Positions 55,032 to 64,000 of a stretch of DNA of 64,000 bases are shown in pieces. Each line of letters opens with the position of its first letter. Within the stretch, counting starts at the first letter, position 1. Source of the DNA: Ambrosia x helenae (Eukaryota; Streptophyta; Magnoliopsida; Asterales; Asteraceae); assembly GCA_030844895.1 (NCBI GenBank), contig CM061226.1, positions 42,478,238 through 42,542,237 on the forward strand. The letters are read 5' to 3'. Position numbers and translations under genes: made by a program. The notes below the pieces were generated by a model. That model was not told where the DNA came from. It saw only the letters and a list, made by a program, of their open reading frames with translations, and did not search any database.

Positions 55032-58000
55032 CTTTTGATATGCACTTTTGTAAGTAGACATGTTTTAACACCTTCTTCGACCCATATTTTGTAGTAGAAA
55101 GGACTAATTTGCCGTAATTTACAAGTTTTGGTCTGAATCTGGCCGGAATCTACAGGTTTTTACTAGAATTTGGCCGGAATCACAAGAATGCCGCCAATTT
55201 TTGGTGGATTTTGACCAGATTTAGCCACTGTTGACCGCCTACCTATTAATTGGGTGATTAATGTAAAATACCTTTTTTTTGAACGGCAAATTTCTACAAC
55301 AGGCGATAGGTATCGCGCCTACCTAGAAGGCAGGCCCTCAACCCCGCTTATGTTTTTGTGTTGCTTAATTTTGTAGGTATATGGGTATGGGGAACTCCGG
55401 TTGAAATGGACATTGATGGAGTGAAAACGTCTGTCTTTTATCTCGATACAGAGGGATTTGAAAGTATAGGGAAATCTAACGTCTATGATGACAGGTGTTA
55501 CACAAATGTTATAATTGTCTTTTTGTTCTTTTGTTATGATATTACATATAATAAAATAATCATGGGTTGTGTTTTTGCAGGATATTTGCTCTCGCAACGG
55601 TTTTGAGCTCTGTTCTTATATACAATTTGGCTGAGACGGTCTGTTATTCTTGTTTTATTATTATTTTTTGTTCTCTGGTTTGGTCGGGTTCAAACCGGAT
55701 GAATCAATAATCGGTGATTTTCTTGTTTTTTATCTTTTCAGATACGTGAAGCTGATATATCACGGTTGTCATTTGCTGTTGAGCTTGCAGAAGAGTTCTA
55801 TGGAAGGTTAATTTTTATTCGAAGCGGATAATGATCATGCTATCATTTAAATCCGATTTTAGTTTAAAACTGATTTTTATTTTTGGTTTTTTGTTTTTTT
55901 CTTGTTAATGAACAGAGTAAAGGTAAATTTTGACCAACTTGGACGTCTTCAAGTCTATATTAATTCTTCCCCTAGAAAATGGTAAGCTTGTGATGAGGTA
56001 AAGTTTTTCTTTGTGTGTGACTCGTTAGACTGGAATATAATTGCAGGGTCAAGATGTGGCGTTTGAACCAGCAAAACTCTTGTGGCTTATACAACGTGAT
56101 TTCTTACGTAAGTCATTTCTTTCTTTCCGTTTGTGTAACTTTGAAGTGACAATATTGACCCATTTAGATAACACGGGTTGGTTTGGGTTTGGTTTTGTTT
56201 CTAGCTCGTCAATTAGGTTAAGCTAATAGATTCAACTAAAAAGGAATCGGGTCAAACGGTTTGAGTGGGTCAAACTCGTTGAAAGCCATCCAAACTCTAT
56301 TGAAGTGCATAAACCCTCTAACTTGCTTTATCAAATAAAGTTCAGATTATTATTTGAAGTTATTATTTTTTATTTCCATGTATATAATAAGGGTTGATTT
56401 GGGTTAGGACAGGCTTTGGTTCTAGCTCGTCAAATTGGTTAAGCTAAAAGAGATAACTAAAAAAGAAACGGGTCAAACGGCTTGAGTAGGTCAAACTCAT
56501 TGAAAGTTATCCAAAATTTATTGTTTGTAAAGTATATACAGTCCGCCAATCCCTTTATGGTGGAATGGCACCCTCCTTGCTTTCCTTATGGGAGGTGGGG
56601 AGTTCGAGTCCTACTGGCAGCAAAATGCTACTGGTGGGCCGGGTTTTACCAATTCTCTTCTGTCGTGCCTTTGGGCGGGTGGGGGTTGGGTTTTCCCCGG
56701 TTTCGGAAACTACATGGGCGGGCCTTGGCTACCCAGCTGTTCCAGGGACGATGGGGGTCGCGGGGGCCGTCCATAATGTGGGGCTCCCCTGGGTAGTCAG
56801 GCAGAAATGTTAGTTGGCCCTTCAAAAAAAAAAAAGTATATACAGTCCATTGTGGTATATGTTGTAGCTTAAATTTCTCTATTTCTTTCATGAATGCTGA
56901 TTTCTTATTCTTATAGATTGATACAGTCCATCGAGGCGTTATAAATTATTGTTTAACATTCCTTTTGGCTTGTTTCAGAGGGAAAGTCTGTAAAAGAAAT
57001 GGTAGATGAAGCTCTACGACATGTTCCTAACTCTTATGGTTAGCATTTTTCATTTCCATACGTCAATTTAAATGCATTTCTTCTTATTATTTAATTATGT
57101 AAAATGCTCCTCCACAACAACAAAAACAGACCCTTTATCACAAAAATCATTTTTTTTAATAAAGACTAAAAATAGGAGGGGGGATATTTGGATTTGTGTT
57201 TTATATTGCTCATTGGGACCGTAAATAATCGGAAAATAAAATCACAGGAAGAAAGTTGTCGCATTTATTTGAAATGGATATTTAACCAATACTGAGATTG
57301 ATGTTTATTGTTTTACAGGTGACAAAAACATTGACCAGGTACCCAATTCTTCAGATATCTATCAGACAGATGTTAATTATATAATTCGATATCTGAAGTT
57401 ATTTGTTGTGTTAAAATAGGTTAACCAGATTCGAGACTCGCTAGCTATCATGGGTGACAATAGCACAGCTTTCAGCTTACCACAAGTATGGTCCTTAGAA
57501 ACAGTAATCTATATGTGGCAACATGGGTGGATTGGGTACGACTTACGAGTCAAAGTGGGTACCTCTTTTTGGTATGGATAGGGCTAAATTGACGCAGAAC
57601 AATTTTGGCTATTTTTTTTTAAAAAAAAAAATCTATAAATAATTAGTGTGTCATTATCATTATATAAATCATATCGTTTCAATAATAATATGATGTTTTA
57701 AAAGAAATGATTTTTGGTGTTTATGTATAAAAGTAACACTCTGGCCAACTTTGGACCTGTTTGAACATTTTCTTGTAAGCTACTAATAATATATTTCATG
57801 TTACCCGTTAGCGATAGAGCATAACCCGATTTGACCCATTCATAAGGAAATGTGTCAAAATTGGCACCTCTATGGCTCTACACGTTAATCCAGAAAGTTG
57901 GTTCGTTTCCACCTTTTCTAATATTCCTTTATTTTTTTTTTTATTTTTTCGAGCAGCCACATCTCCAAAGGACAAAGCTGTGTGACTTGAAAGACGGGGA

Positions 58001-59746
58001 GCTTGAACCGAGTTATGTCGAAAAGAGAGAGCAGTTGAAAGAAGTTGTTAAATCTGTTATCCGTCCGAAGATTGTACAAGGAAAATCACTTAATGGAAAC
58101 GAGTTTGTATCGTTTCTTGAAAAGGTGCATTTTTTTTATAACCCTATACATGGTACAAATCAAAATGGGGTGGGTTGGGCTGAACCATCATTGCGTCATT
58201 TGTATTTTCTTTCTATAACATAAAAAAAATATATATGTTGACAAAACTATAAATAAAATAACAATGGTTAAGCCGTTTCGAATAAAACATTTACATCCCT
58301 TCTTTTATTTTGTGAGATATTTTAATATTTTTAGAAAATCGTTCAAATTTTTTTTTCTTTTTTTTTCCTTTAGATTTTAGAAGCTTTAAACAAAGGGGAG
58401 ATTCCCTCAACAGGGTCTCTTGTGGAGGTATTCAACAAGAAAATATTGGAGAGATGTCAGAAGTTATACGAGGATAGCATGACAAAAGTGATTTTACCAA
58501 TGTCCGAGGAATCTTTACAATCCATCCATGAAGCTTCAAGGGCCGAATCTTTGAAATCTTTTGATGAGCAACATTTTGGCCGTCACCATGCCAAGAAATC
58601 AGTCGAAACACTTCATGAAGATATTGAAAAGGTAAAAATTTGAGCATTTTACTGTAAAGATCTGCCAAAACTAGATTAAACCGAATTGTTTCAAACTGGT
58701 GGATGTTTGGTTTACAGTATCAAGCTATATTTGTTTAATTCTAAAATATTATATTTGTTTTGGCAGATGTTTAAGAATTTTGTGATGGCAAACCAATATC
58801 AGTCTTCAAAATTGTGTGAGGCACTCTATACAACATGCGAGGACAAAATGGACCAACTTCAAGTACTCAGACTGCCGTCCATGGCCAAATTCAACGCGGG
58901 CTTCCTTCTATGCAACCAAAGTTTTGAAAAAGAGTGTGTTGGGCCTTCTAAAACCGTATATGAGCAACGAATGTTGAAGGTTGGTGCATCTTTTTATCTT
59001 AATTAATATTCCATTCCTGGTAGGCTGGTAATCAATAAACTATCATCGTTTTCTTTGTAAAGACATCTGTTTTAAGGTTAGAGAAAATGGACTAAAATTG
59101 CCAACTCTATTTTGAGCTAATATTTACCTTTCGTGCTTCCAAAATTAAAAGGCGGCCGCCGAATGATTTTTTTTTTTTTTTTTTTTTTTTTGCATAATAT
59201 GCAGATGATGGGAAAGTCGAAGTCTTTGTTTATAAAGGAATATAATCACAGATTATTTAATTGGTTGGTGGCCTTTTCACTTGTAATGGTGATCGTGGGC
59301 CGTTTCATCATAAAGTTCATTTTGATTGAGATCGGAGCATGGGTACTCTTTATCTTTTTGGAGACTTACACACGGATGTTTTGGTCACCCGAGTCTCTTT
59401 ATTACAATCCTGTATGGCATGGTATTGTAGCCACTTGGGAAACGCTTGTTTACAGCCCGGTTCTTGATTTGGACAGGTAAATTACATAATTTATTTAATT
59501 GTCACGGTACTTGTGGTCAAAGCGCTGATCCTAACCTTGGAAAGTATCTTTGACTTTTCCTGTTGGAATTCAAACGTTTGGTACGTCTATTGATACAGAT
59601 GGGCGATACAAATTGGATTCGCCGCAGTAGTATTGTTGGTATACTGGCGGTGCTGTGCAGGGAGGAAACACAAACCAAAACACGGGCACCACCCAGTGTT
59701 ACCATTGTACACCAATGCTTCAAGAGTCCGGGATAGATCAGAATAG
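53493..59746 (+). CDS. Guanylate-binding-protein-like large GTPase (GBPL), 17 exons, 605 aa
   Basis: Exons: 53493-53584, 54424-54526, 54635-54704, 54802-54840, 55377-55494, 55581-55638, 55742-55806, 55916-55922, 56047-56107, 56979-57038, 57319-57338, 57420-57485, 57957-58124, 58374-58631, 58767-58979, 59205-59476, 59599-59746. All junctions are GT/AG and in phase: 1818 nt, stop TAG. Residues 1-23 look like a signal peptide (LWWVGFFFAVLQFSHC). The P-loop GPYRSGKS is at 68-75, DTEG at 125-128, and the GBP-type guanine motif QRD at 200-202. The helical region follows to about 480, then hydrophobic segments near 487-520 and 558-573. GBPs hydrolyse GTP and self-assemble on membranes. The signal peptide and C-terminal membrane segments suggest an endomembrane protein, like the ~600-aa Arabidopsis paralogue At2g38840 rather than the long nuclear GBPL3. 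No stop or frameshift; likely functional. Confidence 0.93.
54993..55031. repeat. (TA)n(CA)n microsatellite in GBPL intron 4
   Basis: About ten TA then nine CA dinucleotides. The rest of intron 4 has imperfect inverted GGCGCTAGTCGG / GGTATCGCGCCTACCTAG words that suggest a decayed MITE. Confidence 0.85.
56545..56834 (+). mobile_element. tRNA-derived SINE in GBPL intron 9
   Basis: About 290 bp flanked by perfect 14-bp direct repeats AGTATATACAGTCC (56531-56544 and 56835-56848). It ends in an A12 tail. The 5' part holds a box-B-like GAGTTCGAGTCC near 56600 and an upstream TGGTGGAATGG resembling box A, so Pol III transcription is plausible. The body is GC-rich, unlike the intron. The long target duplication shows that insertion was recent. 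Confidence 0.88.
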
Positions 59747-60417
59747 GGCCATGACAGCATATCGAGGCAAGCTTTTGATCCTTCATAAAAAAAAAAAAAA
59801 AACGCAGGAAGAAAGATCCGATTGTGATATATAAAATGATACAACATGTAGTAGAAGGATTTGATGAAGAAACTGTGATGTAGAAATTATTTATATTATT
59901 TGTATGATTGTAGAGGAACCAACATTTCTTCTGACTAAGCTCGAGCTTTATCTCGAGAGCTCGTATGTATAGTTTGTTATCTAACTTTCTTTTTATTGAT
60001 AGTCAGTCATAAGCATATTTTTATATATGTTTGTACGTTATAAATATATAACATAACTTATAAAAATTTAAAGGCTGAAAAAACTGAAGCCTAATCGAAT
60101 CGAACTGAAACGAACCGAAACATTCGTTGAAAACCCAAAACCGAAACCAAATCTATTAGCACAGATGATTTCCATTAAAAAGAGAAAAAGAAAAATTCAG
60201 GCTTGCTTGCAGCTGTAGCCTAATAATAATCCCTTAATGGATCACATTATTGGACTTGTTTGGTTGTTGGACTCCGATTTGCACCTTGAGTTCAACTAAT
60301 AAACAAACAACGAAACGAAGTTGCATAAATTGGGCTAAACTTCACCACTACTCTAGCGATGGTACTTGAGTATGAGACCAATTATGAGATTAGTTATAAT
60401 TTTTTTGTGTGGGTATG
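59747..60417 (+). other. GBPL 3' UTR and downstream intergenic region
   Basis: About 200 bp after the stop are probably 3' UTR. A (TTTTTC)n tract lies near 60478-60503, just beyond. No gene seen. Confidence 0.5.
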
Positions 60418-62262
60418 AGAGGGTATGGTATTTGGTGATACGCAACCCGATTACCGGAAACATAACCGTAAACATTTTCTTTTTCTTTTTCTTTTTCTTT
60501 TTCCTAAGGTAATAAACTAATCTATTAATATGATAAATTCAAGTTTTAATTTTCTAACTTATAACAAACTAATGATTATGTGTGATACCTGACGGGTAAT
60601 TACTTGGCAGTTGGCATATAGGGGACAACTGATCACAAATACCCATCCCTAGCTTGTCACACTGTCACCCTTAAAGCTATGGAGTATAGTCACTCATTCG
60701 CAAACTCAGCCGCCACGTCACCTTCCCTTCCACCTAATCAACTCTCCCTCCTTCAAGGGGGTGAGTTCCCTTCCCTTCCATTTTTTTCTATTTATTTAAT
60801 CATTTTATTCACATTGATTTTGTTAAACTATAAAATTAAAAAAATAAGTTTTCATTACTTAAATAAGAAAGCACATAAAAAAACAAGTGCATAATTAAAA
60901 ATAAAAACTACATGACTAAAGGGGGTAAAAAAAAACTAATCCTCAACAAATGAGTCGTCAGAATCGGCATCGGAATCAGGTCGTTGAATTGGACCCGCAT
61001 GCCCACTTGACACAACTCTTAGCATTTGCTACAACAGATTGTGGATACATACATGATCCTCTGTCGTTTTGTATGCACGAAGGGCCTTGTTCTTAGCCTT
61101 TTCCTCGGTTACTGGGTCTTCGTGATTTATGGCTTGTATGAATAGTTTCTCAATATTGTAATACAACGGTTCACTATCCTCCATTTGGAACTAAGTGCAT
61201 GTACGTTGCGATCGGTTTCACCCATTTATTGACGGAATTTGTTAAACAATTCACTCAAGCATGAGTTTGCTTTAGGGATGGCAACGGGCCGGGTTTGACT
61301 AATACCATACCCATACCCGGTTATAAAATCTCATACCATACCCGTCCCGTTATCCGTCGGGCATTTGTCGGGTATTACCCATCGGGTATAGAGTAAACCC
61401 GTGGGTATCGGGTATACCCGTTGGTATTTGCATGTATATGTATTTTTTTATTTTCTTTTATAGTCTTATGTTTTAAAAAAAACTAGAATATATGAAATTG
61501 TAATAAGTAACATATATATCATTATCACCATAATAATTCATGAAACGTTTAAAATGTAAATATATATATATTATAGTACGAAATTTGAAAACTATTTTTA
61601 TATTTCATAGCATATAAATATAAATAATAATGTTATTAGAATATATATTTTAGATGAAAAGTTTATTTTTCAATTAATGAATCTGATAGAATGAAACATT
61701 ACTAAAAAATAGTTAAGAAAAGATATATATAAAACTTAAAAGTTTTCGGGTATATGTTTCGGATAGATGGGTATTTAGTTTCGGGTAATCGGGTCGGGTA
61801 TCACCTAATACCATACCCGTCCCATACCCGCGAAATATTTTTTTTTTCAATACCAAACCCGACCCATACCCGTCAGGTATCGGGTATACCCGTTCCAAAT
61901 GCTTCGAATTTCGGGTATACCCGTCAGGTTCAAGTTTTTTTTGCCATCCCTAGTTTGCTTTAACCCAGGAGGGATGATGGATTTACTCACCCAAGCCTAC
62001 CAAAGTGACTTCATCCACGTTGGCCCGTTTTGCCATTTGAGAAAGAAAAAATCAATTTTTAGAAGTTTGAATGGTTAAAGGAGAAGATTTGAGATTGTGT
62101 GAGTGAACGAAAAAAATGTAAAGGGTTAATAGGTTTAAATAGGTAAATATATTAGGTATTTTTTTTTATTTTTTTTAAATTTTGACCGTTTAACTATCAT
62201 TTTTTGTATTCGATGCGGACGCCAAAGGCCACGTGGGCTTCCCTACCCATACCATACCCCAT
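60418..62262 (-). mobile_element. PIF/Harbinger-like remnant with ORF1 fragments
   Basis: Outer edges GGGTATGGTATTTGG (60421) and CCATACCATACCCC (about 62247) form a weak inverted repeat. On the minus strand, coding debris runs from about 62036 (MAKRANVDEVTLVG) through MGETDRNVHALSSKWR near 61215-61170 to VTEEKAKNKALRAYKT and RPDSDADSDDSFVED ending near 60940. GETDRxxHALxSKW is typical of the Myb-like ORF1 protein of plant Harbinger elements (often auto-named glutathione S-transferase T3-like). Stops and shifts are present. A hAT MITE interrupts it. Confidence 0.55.
61273..61952. mobile_element. Non-autonomous hAT element with TACCCG arrays
   Basis: Inverted termini TAGGGATGGCAA / TTGCCATCCCTA and perfect 8-bp duplications GTTTGCTT (61265-61272 and 61953-61960). 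Both sides are filled with CGGGTA/TACCCG words (61300-61425 and 61745-61922), with an AT-rich centre. No coding capacity. Confidence 0.9.
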
Positions 62263-62640
62263 AGCATAATCACCCACCGACGTTTAGCTTGACTAGTTAG
62301 CTAGGAAATTATTATCAATAGATCGATCGGGTGTAAGACATAAATATAATTTGGAAGGAAAACATAGTTTTAGATCATTATACCATTTTTTTACCTAGAA
62401 ATCAATTCTTGTGAAGAATTTGAAGTTTCAAAATTGAAATTAATTGATTACATCTACGTATGTTACAATAACAATTATATATCTTACATAAAAAGTTCAA
62501 AAAAGCCAAACACTATATCCATAAAAATAATCATCTATATTTATAAAAAAAAAATGATTTCATGAGTCTCTCAATCAAAGATTAAAACTCCTCTTTTTTG
62601 TATGTATATATTAAAAAAATGTAAATATATTGGGTTTGAT
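62263..62640. other. Intergenic / Aux/IAA 3' UTR
   Basis: AT-rich DNA, no gene seen. The part adjacent to 62641 is the probable 3' UTR of the minus-strand Aux/IAA gene. Confidence 0.5.
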
Positions 62641-63554
62641 TCATAAAGAATCACCCAACCCTTTAACTTCACAACTCTTCATGATTCTAAGTCTTTTGCA
62701 TGAACTCATAAACATATCCCATGGTACATCTCCAACAAGCATCCAATCTCCTTCTTTATCTTCATAACTTAGAGCATGTTGTGATCCATTGTCTCCTTCT
62801 CTCTCAAAGTACAACCCAACAATGCACTTGAACATTTCTTGCAACGCCTTCATGAGTTCTTCATAGCTTGTGTACATTTTAAGATCTAGTTTCCTTAAAT
62901 ATGGAGCTCCATCCATGCTTACTTTCACATACATCCCCGAACCCGTTTCCGACTCGGTTTTCTTTAACTGAAGTATGTTTTTTCGGTAAGATCTCACCGG
63001 TGGCCACCCCACAATTTGTTCCCTGAAACACATTGCAACAATTGACATAAGTTTTTATTTCCACATGTGTGTTACATAAAAAAAATGTGTTTTTTTGTTT
63101 GTTTCGGGTTGGCGATTATCGCTTTAAAATAGTGTAACCGAACACACACTTTAATATAGTGTCAAGCCTGAACATGACTCATATTTTTATTTGTGTTAAA
63201 AATATCAAACTTATTTTTAATATAGTGCCAACCTAAACACGGCCCATATTATAAAAGGGTTAGATATATCAACCCAAATCTTAATTATATCCGTGTCATG
63301 TTTAGAGTCGTGTCACCCTAATTATTTTTTTAGAGGATTTGCATGGGGTTTGTAACTTACTTTGCGGGTGGTACAAATCTTGATTCATTTTCATCTATGC
63401 AAATGTTTGATCCCATCTCCGATGAGCTTCTTTTGTTGCTTGAAAGACTCGTCTTTATCTCCGGCTGGTCATCGGTACCAGGCAACCCTAATCGGAGTTC
63501 GGTTGCAAGATCATTATCCTCAAAAAGATTCAAAGTGCTTCTCTTTTGATCCAT
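62641..63554 (-). CDS. Aux/IAA auxin-responsive repressor, 2 exons, 191 aa
   Basis: Exon 1 63554-63361 (donor AA|GTAAGT), exon 2 63022-62641 (acceptor TTTCAG), 576 nt in phase, stop TGA. Domain I at residues 18-26 is TELRLGLPG, whose LRLGL is the EAR motif that recruits TOPLESS co-repressors. Lys-Arg at about 40-41 may be half of a bipartite nuclear signal. Domain II at 68-77 is IVGWPPVRSY, the degron bound by TIR1/AFB receptors in the presence of auxin. The PB1 domain (about 88-185) has the basic face (MYVKVSMDGAPYLRKLDL) and the acidic OPCA face (YEDKEGDWMLVGDVPW) used to bind ARF factors. The ending RIMKSCEVKGLG resembles the short IAA1-IAA4 group of Arabidopsis. All key residues are present, so the protein should be functional and auxin-degradable. 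Aux/IAA genes of this group often have an intron between domains III and IV; it is absent here. Confidence 0.93.
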
Positions 63555-63682
63555 CTATGATGAGTTAGTTTAATTCCAACAAAAAGAATTGTGAATATGT
63601 GAGTTGGCTTGATTTTCCTTTGGTGATACTATTTGATGAAGAATTGGTTTGTGAGTTGTGATTAATTTAGTGTTGGGATGAG

Positions 63683-63693
63683 TTTTATATATA
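63683..63693 (-). promoter_or_regulatory. TATA box of the Aux/IAA gene
   Basis: TATATATAAAA on the minus strand about 130 bp upstream of the ATG. A CACGTG G-box lies further upstream at 63793-63798. Confidence 0.6.
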
Positions 63694-63899
63694 AAGATTA
63701 GGGTTGGGGGACCGGCCGGGGACATGATGTAGGTGTGTTGTTCTCATTGTGCATGAATCTCATGACCAAAGAATATTGAAGCCCACTTGCGGCACGTGAA
63801 CCTTAGAGGAAAGTAAAGACAAAAGATTTTGTAAAATTTGATAATGTTAAGTTCAAGAATAAAGATCAGGATTATTGCTACTAAGAATATTTCTATCTA

Positions 63900-63900
<1 letters not shown>

Positions 63901-63934
<34 letters not shown>

Positions 63935-64000
63935 AATGGATAATTTGAGAACTTGCTTAAGTTGTGAGAACTTGAGAACTCACTTTATAGCCACAAGTTT
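63901..64000. repeat. (TA)n tract and edge of a MITE-like element
   Basis: TCTATC(TA)n to about 63930, followed by GGGAATGGATAATTTGAGAA and repeated GAGAACTT words. The layout resembles the TA-flanked MITE at 38774; the element runs past the window end. Confidence 0.5.

Noticed and set aside
55923..55980. Longer exon 8 of the GBP-like gene ending at GTAAGC
   Set aside because: It is open, but would insert about 20 residues not found in the family between RVK and GQDVAFEP; the 7-nt exon restores the conserved sequence.
60679..60894. 71-aa ORF after an ATG at 60679
   Set aside because: No domain, ends in AT-rich DNA and lies inside the Harbinger-like remnant.

Overview
This is a stretch of a transposon-rich plant nuclear genome, most likely Asteraceae (lettuce/sunflower/chrysanthemum group). 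The evidence is AT-rich intron-bearing genes, multi-exon Helitrons with RPA-like ORFs, and a copia element carrying the long extra ORF that Asteraceae genome projects often label 'synaptobrevin, longin-like'. No prokaryotic features, rRNA, tRNA or CRISPR array were seen. I could not assign a species.

Three host loci were found. (1) An H2A.Z histone gene on the minus strand is split over 7728-17865 by an 8.4-kb Helitron in an intron. Its middle exon could not be found and it has lost a 3-residue tail motif, so it is probably a pseudogene. (2) A complete 17-exon guanylate-binding-protein-like GTPase gene lies at 53493-59746 (+), predicted 605 aa. It has a signal peptide, P-loop, C-terminal membrane segments, a 7-nt micro-exon and a SINE in intron 9. 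(3) A complete two-exon Aux/IAA auxin repressor gene lies at 62641-63554 (-), predicted 191 aa. From memory, the Arabidopsis H2A.Z gene HTA8 and a GBP-like gene are near neighbours on chromosome 2, so loci 1 and 2 may preserve an ancient gene pair about 36 kb apart here.

The rest is nested mobile DNA. From 1 to about 7056 is the 3' half of a Ty1/copia element: RNase H end, noncoding region with a possible internal promoter and intron, a 1217-aa extra ORF, polypurine tract and LTR. From 8151 to 16574 is the H2A.Z-interrupting Helitron. From 18759 to 21296 a hAT MITE contains an internally deleted gypsy element. From 22413 to 28300 there are Helitrons, one carrying polygalacturonase exons and itself hit by another Helitron. 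From 28345 to 30990 is a dead LINE. From 32175 to 36390 is another Helitron. From about 36640 to 41304 is an old gypsy LTR containing a hAT (37332-40820), which in turn holds a MITE. From 42493 to 47330 is a second hAT whose transposase is split by a solo LTR. From 48116 to 53129 two related Helitrons lie head to head as a giant inverted repeat, one of them interrupted by a third Helitron carrying six or seven exons of the fructose-2,6-bisphosphatase domain of F2KP. From 60418 to 62262 is a Harbinger-like remnant with a hAT MITE inside.

The most unusual signal is architectural. Two unrelated retroelements (the copia element and the 43247-45949 gypsy-type LTR) carry clusters of short hairpin-forming inverted repeats, built on different words (CGAATGTG and GCGATTAG). 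One cluster lies just upstream of a TATA box and a second a few hundred bases downstream.
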